Positions 18,253 through 26,096 of a stretch of DNA of 64,000 nt are shown here, in pieces. The position numbers were made by a program, and so were the translations under genes. Every line of letters begins with the position of its first letter. Within the stretch, counting starts at the first letter, position 1. This DNA is from Pseudorhodobacter turbinis. Lineage in GTDB: Bacteria; Pseudomonadota; Alphaproteobacteria; Rhodobacterales; Rhodobacteraceae. The stretch is taken from positions 558,001 through 622,000 of the forward strand of contig NZ_CP039965.1 in NCBI RefSeq assembly GCF_005234135.1, given 5' to 3'. The notes beneath the pieces are model-generated. The model was not told the DNA's origin. It did not search any database and saw only the letters and a list, made by a program, of their open reading frames with translations.

Positions 18253-19160
18253 CAGGGCATCATGCGATTGATCCGGCCAAGGCCTTCGCGGCTTACCTGA
18301 ATGTGCGCCACCGCCTGCCAAAGATGACGGGCCGCGGTGGCGCATCACAGGCTGCTTTCGCCGATATTACCGCCCCTTTCGATCTGGTCCTCTTTGATGC
18401 TTATGGGGTGCTTAATGTCGGGGAAACCGCGATTCCCGGTGCGGCGGCATCGGTCCGTGCGTTGCGCGCCGCGGGGAAATCCGTTGCCGTTGTCTCGAAC
18501 TCGGCCGCCTACCCCAAATCCCATATGATGGCGCGCTACCACAAGCTTGGCTTTGACTTTGCCGAGTCCGAGGTTGTCACCAGCCGGGACGCGCTCTTGC
18601 AACGCATCGCGGCAGAGCCGGAACTGCGCTGGGGCTTGATGCTGAACCCCAACGTCGCGTTGGGTGAGCTGGCGACCCTCGATGCGATCGTGCTGACCGA
18701 CGATCCGGCAGCGTATGATGAAGTTGACGGCTTCCTCTTGATCGGCGCTGACGGCTGGACCGAGCGCCGCCAGACCCTGTTGGAGGCAGCACTTGCCCGC
18801 GCCCCGCGTCCCGTTTTTGTCGGCAACCCCGATCTGGTCGCCCCGCGCGAAAACGGCCTATCGCTGGAGCCGGGCTGGTTCGCCCATCGCCTCGCGGATC
18901 GGATGGATATTGCGCCCACTTTCCTTGGCAAACCTTTTCCCGAGGTTTTTGATCTGGCGATGACGCGCCTTGCAGCACCGGTCGCGGCCGACCGAGTGCT
19001 GATGGTCGGGGACACGCTCCACACCGATATCCTTGGCGGGCGTCAAGCAGGGTTTGCCACCGCATTGGTGACCGCGCACGGATCGCTGGCCGGCCTCAAC
19101 GTGGATGATGCCATTGACGCCTCCGGCATCACTCCCGATTTTATCGTCCCGCATATTTAA
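18249..19160 (+). CDS. HAD-superfamily class IIA protein (TIGR01459-like)
   Basis: A 303-residue cytoplasmic HAD protein. Motif I is 'LFDAYGVLNVG' (Asp50), motif II 'VVSNSA', motif III the Lys in 'FLGKPFPEVF' and motif IV 'MVGDTLHTDILGG'. Class IIA members such as NagD are phosphatases, but the second Asp of DxD is Tyr52 here; the TIGR01459 group usually has Trp there. The lost general acid makes ordinary phosphatase activity uncertain. The GTG start overlaps the permease stop; no ATG start fits better. As the last gene of a phosphonate-type transport operon it may process the imported organophosphorus compound, which is inference. Confidence 0.85.
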   Translation: MTGHHAIDPAKAFAAYLNVRHRLPKMTGRGGASQAAFADITAPFDLVLFDAYGVLNVGETAIPGAAASVRALRAAGKSVAVVSNSAAYPKSHMMARYHKLGFDFAESEVVTSRDALLQRIAAEPELRWGLMLNPNVALGELATLDAIVLTDDPAAYDEVDGFLLIGADGWTERRQTLLEAALARAPRPVFVGNPDLVAPRENGLSLEPGWFAHRLADRMDIAPTFLGKPFPEVFDLAMTRLAAPVAADRVLMVGDTLHTDILGGRQAGFATALVTAHGSLAGLNVDDAIDASGITPDFIVPHI

Positions 19161-19181
19161 TCGCGAGATCCATTCATCGGA

Positions 19182-19218
19182 ACCGGAAGCAATGCGATTG
19201 TAGCGCAAAGCTTCCGGT
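19182..19218. terminator. Hairpin between convergent genes
   Basis: Perfect 9-bp arms ACCGGAAGC (19182-19190) and GCTTCCGGT (19210-19218), with an inner TGCG/CGCA pairing. It lies between the convergent HAD and acetamidase genes. There is no T run on either strand, so it is a possible transcript end or mRNA-stabilising hairpin rather than a certain intrinsic terminator. Confidence 0.45.
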
Positions 19219-19271
19219 AACTGTTCTATGTGGCATCCCGCAGTTAAGGGACTGCTAGCCCTTGTTTCACC

Positions 19272-20591
19272 TTAGATACCATATTGTTCGCGCGCGATGT
19301 CGCCAAGACCGACCGCATCAAGCTTGGCCAAAGGTGCCAGAAACGTCACCTGGATCACACCCGGCGCACGCCCGATTTCGATTGCGCCATTTATCGTTGC
19401 ACGATTCCGGACCTCGGCCACGCTCATTTTCAGCAATGCGGCGGCTCTTTCAAGGCCGTTGTCGATCGCGGCATTCATGCCCGCGGCAGTCCCGATGACC
19501 GAGATCGGCGCTGTGGCCTCGATGGCCTGCACACCGTATTTCTCCGCGAGCTTCTGCGCTTTGGCGGTTTCTGCGGTCGAGAACGGACGCGCCATAGGTG
19601 GGAGATCTTCGAGCAGTGGGAAGAGGACCGGACCATCAATCGGCCAATCTTTTAGCACCGAAACCTGCAACGTGACGGAACCGGCGACATCCATCGTATG
19701 GCCGGCAATCTCGCCGTCACCTTGGCCCGCGTGCATATCCCCCATGTAAAGCCCGCCACCGGCAACCTTGACCGGACACACCAGAACCGCACCTGCGCGG
19801 ACCGCGTCAATATCCATGTGACCGTCTGTCTTGTTGGTGATGATCTGCTCATGCGTCAGCCCATAGGCATGCGGAGCGTTTTCAAGGAAAGCGCCGAAAT
19901 CACCCGCGTTATGGCTGTCTGGCATCGCGATGGAAGGACAGGTTCCAAGCTGCCCCATGAAGGGGCGCATACGGACCATGACACCGGGCATATCAGACGG
20001 CGCATAGGTCAGGATCGAGTGCTGGCGGGAATTATCGGGCAATGCCGCATAGTTGGCGGCGTCCTTGGCGATGGCGTCCGCCGCCGTCTTGGGCAGGGTC
20101 AGGCCTACGGCTCCGGTCGGGTCGAAGGTGACCGTATAGCCATGCACAATCTCGAACGGGGTGACCGAATTGCCGCATTTGTCACAATGTACGGCTTTGG
20201 GGCCGATCCCTTCGATATGGGTTTCCGGCCAGACTTCATCACAGGTCGGACAGCGTGCCGCGACATACGGGTCCCCAAGGCAAAACCCTTCGGGAGAGCT
20301 GTCATGCCCAGATGACGTCGCCAGCGATGTCACTGTCACATCCCGGATGTGCACGATCAACGCATCTCCCGGTTCTGCACCATCAACATGGACGGGACGA
20401 GTCACCTCATGTCCGCCACGTAGCCGTGGGGTAATCATTGGCCCCCAACAGCCCGGCGCGGTATTGGCAATGATCGTTCCCCCATTGGCAAGTGGGCCAA
20501 GCATCGGCTGATCGGGATCCAGCACCGAATTGGTGAACTCGTTGACGACAATGCTGCGGCGTAACGAGGGGGTCGGGTTTCCATCTGCCAT
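19272..20591 (-). CDS. Acetamidase/formamidase (FmdA/AmdA family) with zinc-ribbon insertion
   Basis: Hydrolyses short amides such as formamide or acetamide to ammonium and the acid; 439 residues. Family stretches are 'VLDPDQPMLGPLANGGTI', 'VHVDGAEPGDALIVHI', 'GDMHAGQGDGEIAG' and 'APISVIGTAAGMNAAID'. Residues 114-139 hold a four-Cys knot, CPTC...CDKC, which looks like a zinc ribbon. AAGGAA sits five bases before the ATG. No amide transporter (FmdDEF-type) adjoins it; upstream lies the debris region, so a former regulator or partner may have been lost. Confidence 0.88.
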   Translation of the reverse strand: MADGNPTPSLRRSIVVNEFTNSVLDPDQPMLGPLANGGTIIANTAPGCWGPMITPRLRGGHEVTRPVHVDGAEPGDALIVHIRDVTVTSLATSSGHDSSPEGFCLGDPYVAARCPTCDEVWPETHIEGIGPKAVHCDKCGNSVTPFEIVHGYTVTFDPTGAVGLTLPKTAADAIAKDAANYAALPDNSRQHSILTYAPSDMPGVMVRMRPFMGQLGTCPSIAMPDSHNAGDFGAFLENAPHAYGLTHEQIITNKTDGHMDIDAVRAGAVLVCPVKVAGGGLYMGDMHAGQGDGEIAGHTMDVAGSVTLQVSVLKDWPIDGPVLFPLLEDLPPMARPFSTAETAKAQKLAEKYGVQAIEATAPISVIGTAAGMNAAIDNGLERAAALLKMSVAEVRNRATINGAIEIGRAPGVIQVTFLAPLAKLDAVGLGDIAREQYGI

Positions 20592-20875
20592 GGTATTTCC
20601 TTTCGATTTAGATGCATGAATTCACGCACGTATCACACCAAGCTTGGTCCCCCCAAAGGGGTGCTGTCAAGAACCCCAACTCAAAGCGCGCGCCCCATGT
20701 CCAAAATTCAGGCGCTCGCGACAAAGACGCCGTCGGCGTAATCAAAAAGGTGACCGCTCAGCCGGTTTTGGAAGCCCGGGAATGGCCCTCTATGCGGACC
20801 GTCGTGCGCAGAGGCGGTCGCGGGAATTCGGACCAGTAGCTCAGGTGGATCAACTTGTGAGAGAGATGATCCAAC

Positions 20876-20970
20876 ATGACGAAACGAAAGAACCATTCGC
20901 CAGATTTCAAGGCCAAGGCTGCGCTTGAAGCGATCCGTGAAAAAATAACAATGGCGGAGTTATCGAAGAA
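20876..20970 (+). pseudogene. IS3-family transposase OrfA fragment
   Basis: The frame begins MTKRKNHSPDFKAKAALEAI and continues to about ELSKK, matching the N terminus of IS3-group OrfA proteins (helix-turn-helix part). After roughly 31 residues the similarity stops and unrelated sequence follows, without the WKR...region that normally comes next. No OrfB is nearby. This is the broken start of an insertion sequence. Confidence 0.75.
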
Positions 20971-21264
20971 GACCACACAAGCCCTGGCAGGCTCTGCTGC
21001 GACGACGAAGCGCCTCAGGAAGCATCGCCGCGCAATGGCAGGGCCGACGATGACGCTTGACCACATTGAACAGAACCGCAGCGAACGTCTGAAAACCGCC
21101 GTCCCGCTGCTGGTCGTAGCGGGCCTGATCGTGGCTCCGGGTTCCGGTTGACCGGCAAGGTCGACATCGCAAACCTTCTCTGAAACGCCGGGGTCATTCC
21201 CCCGCCCCACACGATATGGCGGCCTCCTGTCCCTCGTTCAGAAAACGGCCCGAAGGGTTGGAGG

Positions 21265-21591
21265 ATGATCGGCTGCTATCACGCTAAAGACCGCGAGAGC
21301 GGCTTTCTCAACGATGTGGCATTCCACAATCAGATCGTGAGTTTCGCGGGAAATGATGTACTGAAGGCGACCCATACGCATCTTACCAGTCCCTCTCAAC
21401 GGGGACTTTTCTTTGCGCCGCGGTTTTCCAAGGTCAAGCAGGATGAGGCGATGGCCACACATCAACAGCTGATTGCCGCCATCATGGATAGCGACACTCC
21501 TGCCGTTTCTCAAATCATGCATGACCATGTCGTACGAACCGGCATTTTTGTGCTTGATTCAATCTGGATAGGACAAGCCGAGAAGGGGTAA
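21265..21591 (+). pseudogene. GntR-family (FCD domain) regulator fragment
   Basis: The open frame encodes only the C-terminal effector domain of a FadR-type GntR regulator: 'NDVAFHNQIVSFAGND', 'THQQLIAAIMDSDTPAVS' and 'MHDHVVRTG' follow the FCD pattern, including the metal-binding His residues. The N-terminal winged helix is absent; upstream sequence shows none. It may be the leftover of a regulator lost with the insertion event. It reads towards tRNA-Trp. Confidence 0.75.
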
Positions 21592-21675
21592 CCCCTCGAC
21601 AGTGAAAGCTTGCGCAGAACGCCAGCGATCCGATTAAATTGCAACCGGAAGATCAACTATCACACTGAAAAGGCT

Positions 21676-21751
21676 TGGCAGGAGTTGAGGGACTCGAACC
21701 CACGACCCTCGGTTTTGGAGACCGATGCTCTACCAACTGAGCTAAACTCCT
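21676..21751 (-). tRNA. tRNA-Trp (anticodon CCA)
   Basis: On the minus strand a full cloverleaf is present: acceptor AGGAGTT pairing with AACTCCT, D arm GCTCAGTTGGTAGAGC, anticodon loop CTCCAAA with CCA, T arm GGGTTCGAGTCCC, discriminator G and encoded CCA (21676-21678). In relatives tRNA-Trp lies between tuf and secE; here tuf is about 1 kb upstream and secE does not follow. Confidence 0.97.
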
Positions 21752-21909
21752 AAGCCTGTGCGGTCGATATGCTATGTTTGGCAGAAGATCAAGTTGGTTT
21801 CTTTACCAATCCGCATTTACATCAAAAAGCGGTCACAAGAGATGATCGAAAAGCCAGCATTGCCTTCAAATACCCCGCCCAGGCCCATGTTGGTGAGGAA
21901 AGCCCAGGG

Positions 21910-22454
21910 CTACATTTCCCGGCGCCGCCGCGCAGCAAGTCCAAGCGGCACCAAAGCCATTAGAATCAACGGCAAACCGGCCGGAAGCGGCACAGGAACT
22001 GGAATGGGTGAAGCGCTTATCCTATCCCATTTGCCGGAACTGGTAAAATAGCTGCCCGGAATGAGGGAATATAGCTGCTCAGCGCCAAAACCAAACAGAT
22101 CCCCACGGCCCGTTTAAATACTAAGGTAAGAATGCCAGTAAAGTGAGGTTATTTCTTCGTCGCTGTTCATCGAGGCAAAAGCGCAATAGAACGTACACAC
22201 GCCTTCTTCCTCATACCACCCCGATCCGCTCGCCACCACGATAGGTGTCCAAACCGCCGCGCGTATTGGTTGAGGTACCATCATCACCGGGCGATACGTA
22301 AACCTTCATCCGGGCCTGACACCGGAAATAGCCCTCACCGACTTTGGCATAATCATGACATCGCGCGTCATTTGTGCCAAAGTAATATGTCGCAGCTTGC
22401 GCCGACGCGCCAGTAAACATCAAAGCCACCGCCAACAGCAAATACCTGAACATT
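21910..22454 (-). pseudogene. Broken exported protein with VPLPA-CTERM sorting tail
   Basis: Three consecutive segments look like one disrupted gene. The first, from ATG 22454, has a signal peptide (MFRYLLLAVALMFTG...AQA) and then 'YYFGTNDARCHDYAKVG'; it ends at a stop at 22211. Reading one base on, at a GGGG run near 22218, the frame continues 'GWYEEEGVCTFYCAFASMN', then a TAA at 22114-22116, then in the same frame a C terminus with 'VPVPLPAGLPLILMALVP' and RRRR. That tail is a PEP-CTERM-like (VPLPA) sorting signal: motif, hydrophobic helix, Arg cluster. So one frameshift and one in-frame stop separate signal peptide from sorting tail. The 220 bp beyond the start hold no gene. Confidence 0.7.
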
Positions 22455-22694
22455 ATCAATCTTCTTTCTGCCCATGAAAGTGCTGCGGGACATGCAGCCT
22501 CTACATATGCATTAAACATACGTTAACTATACGTCGACTCGCGCCTGAATGGTATGGATTTTATCTTTAGGCAGGTACTTCTCTGTGCTACTGCCGAGGC
22601 TTGATATAAAAGCCACATTTGCAAAAACGGGCTGGCGGTTGGCCATAGCATCGCCTTTGCTCAAGCCTCTCGCACATATGGCGTCCCTAAACGC

Positions 22695-22723
22695 AAAACA
22701 CGCGAGCTTTGGCCCGCGTGTTT
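22695..22723 (-). terminator. Intrinsic terminator of tuf
   Basis: On the minus strand, 25 bases after the tuf stop, AAACACGCG and CGCGTGTTT (22715-22723 and 22696-22704) form a 9-bp stem around GGCCAAAGCT, and the 3' arm ends in TTTT. Position and form fit a rho-independent terminator. Confidence 0.85.
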
Positions 22724-22747
22724 CAGATTGCGCGAGGGAAGAGACCC

Positions 22748-23923
22748 TTAAGCGATAATTTTCGAAACGACGCCAGCGCCGACGGTACGGCCGCCTTCAC
22801 GGATGGCGAAGCGCAGTTTTTCTTCCATGGCGATTGGGGCGATCAGTTCGACTTCGAACTTCAAGTTGTCGCCCGGCATAACCATTTCAGTGCCTTCCGG
22901 CAGGAACACAGTCCCGGTTACGTCCGTGGTACGGAAGTAAAACTGTGGACGGTAGTTCGCGAAGAACGGTGTGTGACGACCGCCTTCTTCTTTCGTCAGA
23001 ATGTAGGCCTCAGCCTCAAACTTCGTGTGTGGCTTGACCGAACCAGGCTTACACAGAACCTGACCACGCTCGATGCCCTCACGGTCAACACCGCGCAGCA
23101 AGAGACCAACGTTATCGCCGGCTTCGCCTTGATCCAGCAACTTGCGGAACATTTCAACGCCGGTACAAACCGTCTTCTTCGTGTCACGAATACCAACGAT
23201 TTCAATCTCTTCGCCGACTTTCACGATGCCACGCTCAATACGGCCCGTTGCAACAGTCCCACGACCAGAGATCGAGAACACGTCCTCGACAGGCATCAAG
23301 AACGGCTGGTCAACAGCACGTGCAGGAGTTGGGATATACTCATCCACAGCGGCCATCAGTGCCTTGATCGACTCTTCGCCGATTTCAGGACGCGTGCCGT
23401 TCATGGCGTGCAGAGCAGACCCACGGATGATCGGGATATCGTCGCCGGGGTAGTCATACGAAGACAGAAGCTCGCGGATTTCCATTTCCACCAGTTCCAG
23501 CAGCTCTTCGTCGTCAACCTGGTCAACCTTGTTCATGTAGACAACCATGTAAGGGATGCCAACCTGACGGCCAAGCAAGATGTGCTCACGTGTCTGCGGC
23601 ATAGGGCCGTCAGCTGCGTTCACAACCAAAATCGCGCCATCCATCTGCGCAGCACCGGTGATCATGTTTTTCACATAGTCAGCGTGGCCGGGGCAGTCAA
23701 CGTGGGCGTAGTGGCGTGCCTCGGATTCATACTCAACGTGCGCAGTCGAGATCGTGATCCCACGAGCCTTCTCTTCGGGCGCGCCGTCGATCTGATCATA
23801 GGCTTTGAAATCGCCAAAATATTTCGTGATCGCTGCCGTCAACGTCGTCTTGCCGTGGTCAACGTGACCAATCGTGCCGATGTTTACGTGCGGTTTGTTA
23901 CGTTCAAACTTTGCCTTTGCCAT
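22748..23923 (-). CDS. tuf: Translation elongation factor Tu
   Basis: GTPase that delivers aminoacyl-tRNA to the ribosome; 391 residues, the usual length. It begins [19 protein letters not shown] and carries [21 protein letters not shown] and 'SALHAMNG'. The start is the ATG of MAKAK with GAGG nine bases upstream. It stands alone, not in an rpsG-fusA-tuf string, and is followed by its own terminator; Rhodobacteraceae often have two tuf copies, and this is probably the tRNA-Trp-linked one. Confidence 0.98.
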   Translation of the reverse strand: MAKAKFERNKPHVNIGTIGHVDHGKTTLTAAITKYFGDFKAYDQIDGAPEEKARGITISTAHVEYESEARHYAHVDCPGHADYVKNMITGAAQMDGAILVVNAADGPMPQTREHILLGRQVGIPYMVVYMNKVDQVDDEELLELVEMEIRELLSSYDYPGDDIPIIRGSALHAMNGTRPEIGEESIKALMAAVDEYIPTPARAVDQPFLMPVEDVFSISGRGTVATGRIERGIVKVGEEIEIVGIRDTKKTVCTGVEMFRKLLDQGEAGDNVGLLLRGVDREGIERGQVLCKPGSVKPHTKFEAEAYILTKEEGGRHTPFFANYRPQFYFRTTDVTGTVFLPEGTEMVMPGDNLKFEVELIAPIAMEEKLRFAIREGGRTVGAGVVSKIIA

Positions 23924-24013
23924 CGTGGAATGCCTCAAACATTGGGGGGGACCACAACGGACCCCGTTCTATCTCGGGCGCGACATATCCATTTCAGACA
24001 GGGAAATCAAGCA

Positions 24014-24580
24014 TCACTTCGATGAAACCGCTGTGTTCTTTGGTTTTGGTGGCAGGCCGAACCATTCAGGATTCTCTGAAAGCCAGCGCTCAATCCGTTT
24101 GGCGGCGTTGAAGCTCAGTTTCTCCATCTGCTCTTCGGCCGTGCGCGTTAGGCCGGAACCGATCATGGTATCCCCGTCGATGCCTTCAAACACGGTGAAC
24201 TGTTCGCCCTCATTGATTTTTTTGCCAAGCGCATCATCCCAAAGCGTCGCTGTAACCACCAGCGCGGATTTGGGCGATAGCACCAACGGGATGCCGGGCG
24301 GGGCAAGCGCATAGGCATCGACCGAAACACCAAGGTTATAAAACTTGTCGCCGTCATAGCGGCCAAGACGTTCATCAAGCGCGGCTGTCAGGCTGTCATC
24401 CCAATCTTGCGGATCGGCATTCCGTGAAATCGGAACCTTTTGCGGGTTGTCGGCGACGACAATGTTATGGCCCAGCTTGAAATTGCCCAGTGCAACCGGG
24501 CCCTCGACCACATCCTGTCCGGCACAGGCCGACAGCAGACCAAAGGCAAGGCTTATGGCAGTAAGACGGGCGACAATCAT
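24014..24580 (-). CDS. Putative lipoprotein, unknown function
   Basis: A 188-residue protein with a lipoprotein signal: hydrophobic stretch, then LLSAC as lipobox (Cys near residue 17). The start MIVARLTAIS has AAGGAG six bases upstream, which settles it over longer frames. The mature part contains 'NFKLGHNIVVADNPQKVP', 'DALGKKINEGEQFTVFEG' and a C-terminal 'AAKRIERWLSENPEWFG'. I do not recognise a named family. It is 90 bp upstream of tuf and divergent from the P450 gene. Confidence 0.8.
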   Translation of the reverse strand: MIVARLTAISLAFGLLSACAGQDVVEGPVALGNFKLGHNIVVADNPQKVPISRNADPQDWDDSLTAALDERLGRYDGDKFYNLGVSVDAYALAPPGIPLVLSPKSALVVTATLWDDALGKKINEGEQFTVFEGIDGDTMIGSGLTRTAEEQMEKLSFNAAKRIERWLSENPEWFGLPPKPKNTAVSSK

Positions 24581-24712
24581 ATAATGCTCCTTGGTCAAAA
24601 CCTGACCTTTGGCATAGGCTATGGAAAGGAATGGCGCAACCATGACCCATTTCCTCATGCGCAAAACGCCCTATATTCAACCCGTAGCTTCCCTGTTTAA
24701 TGAGAGAGTGTG

Positions 24713-26086
24713 ATGCAAAATCCGTCCCCCGCAACACCCCGTGAACGGACCCCGGCGCGCGTCCCCCTCCATAACGTGCCCTTGGGGATTCTGGCATCCG
24801 CCAAGGCGGGGCAGCGCAATGTGCTGGAGCTGATACCCGAAATTGCAACGCGCCAGCCGATGCTTTCGGGTCGCACCGGCAAGCGCTGGCACATGGTGAT
24901 GGAGCCGGGCGCGCTTAAGCGTGTGTTGCGCGATAGGGTAGAGGATTATCCCAAATCCACCGTCACCAAGCTGATCCTTGAACAGGCGATCGGCGACAGC
25001 CTGTTTGTGGCCGAAGGGGCGGAATGGCTTTGGCAGCGGCGCACGGCGGCACCTGTTTTCAGCCACCGCAATGTTGCGGCTTTGGCGCCGGTGATGACGG
25101 CAGCGGCCGAACGGTCAAGCGCGCGGGTTACGGCCTCAAACGGGCGAGCGGCGGATATCTTTGCCGAAATGGTCGCCGCGACCTTTGAGGTGATTTCGGA
25201 TGTGACATTTTCAGGCGGCGAAGGGTTTGATCGCAACGCCGTTCACCGCGCGATCGAAGATTACATCGCACAGGCGGCCAAGGTTTCGGTGCTGGATTTG
25301 ATCGGCGTACCGGGCTGGGTTCCTCGACCGGGGCGGATGATGGCGGGGGCGGCAATGCGGGAAATGCGGCGCATCGCGGATACGGCGATAGAGGGGCGCA
25401 AAACCGCGCCGCGCCATGAGGTGCCGGATCTGCTCGATCTGCTTTTGGCGGGCGAAGATCCGAAAACCGGCCGCACGATGACAACATCAGAGCTGCGCGA
25501 CAATCTGCTGACCTTCATCGTGGCGGGCCATGAGACCACCGCACTGACGCTGTCTTGGGCGTTATATTTATGCGCTTTTGATAAAGATGTGCAGGACGGC
25601 GCGCGCGCCGAGGCGCAGGCCGTTCTGGGAACCCGCGCGGCGGTGGCCGAAGATGTGGCAAAGCTGCCCTTGATCCGCCGGATCATTGATGAGGCCCTGC
25701 GCCTGTACCCACCCGCCGCCTTCCTGTCGCGCACCGCGATGGCGGCGGATACCCTATGCGGCCGTGAGATACGGGCGGGCGATACCGTGATTTTGCCGAT
25801 CTATGCGCTGCACCGGCATCATATGCTTTGGGACAACCCCGATCAGTTCGACCCATCGCGTTTTGAGGAGCCGAATGCGATCGCCCGCTTTGCCTATCTG
25901 CCCTTTGGCGATGGGCCACGGGTCTGTATCGGGGCGAATTTCGCACTGCAAGAGGCTGTGATCATTCTGGCAACGCTTTTGGCGCGGCACCGCTTTACCC
26001 CGGTTGCGGGCAAAGAGCCCAAACCCGTGATGATCCTGACATTGCGGCCCCAAGGCGGGGTTTGGCTTAATATCGAGACGTTATAA
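24713..26086 (+). CDS. Cytochrome P450
   Basis: Haem monooxygenase of 457 residues. The I helix has 'IVAGHETTALTLSWAL', the K helix 'EALRLYPP' (ExxR motif) and the haem loop 'FGDGPRVCIGANFA' with the proximal Cys. There is no signal peptide or membrane anchor, so it is soluble and needs separate redox partners; no ferredoxin or reductase gene adjoins it. Substrate unknown. The start is the ATG after GTG at 24713, close to GAGAG. It converges on parC with a 10-bp gap. Confidence 0.93.
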   Translation: MQNPSPATPRERTPARVPLHNVPLGILASAKAGQRNVLELIPEIATRQPMLSGRTGKRWHMVMEPGALKRVLRDRVEDYPKSTVTKLILEQAIGDSLFVAEGAEWLWQRRTAAPVFSHRNVAALAPVMTAAAERSSARVTASNGRAADIFAEMVAATFEVISDVTFSGGEGFDRNAVHRAIEDYIAQAAKVSVLDLIGVPGWVPRPGRMMAGAAMREMRRIADTAIEGRKTAPRHEVPDLLDLLLAGEDPKTGRTMTTSELRDNLLTFIVAGHETTALTLSWALYLCAFDKDVQDGARAEAQAVLGTRAAVAEDVAKLPLIRRIIDEALRLYPPAAFLSRTAMAADTLCGREIRAGDTVILPIYALHRHHMLWDNPDQFDPSRFEEPNAIARFAYLPFGDGPRVCIGANFALQEAVIILATLLARHRFTPVAGKEPKPVMILTLRPQGGVWLNIETL

Positions 26087-26096
26087 GCGGCGCCAT

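Larger units (their letters stand above)
20592..21675. other. Disturbed region with gene fragments
   Basis: Between the acetamidase and tRNA-Trp there is no intact gene. It holds a truncated IS3-type transposase start (20876-20970) and a C-terminal GntR-family piece (21265-21591), described separately. The stretches 20592-20875 and 20971-21264 have short open frames on both strands but none with a ribosome site or a family I recognise; they are probably further insertion-sequence or gene remnants. No terminal inverted repeats were identified. Confidence 0.6.

Noticed and set aside
20758..21210. Minus-strand frames of up to 150 codons in the debris region
   Set aside because: They run antisense through the transposase fragment and across its breakpoint; composition is low-information and no family is recognisable.
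22709..24025. A 438-codon plus-strand frame
   Set aside because: Antisense to tuf, whose identity is certain.
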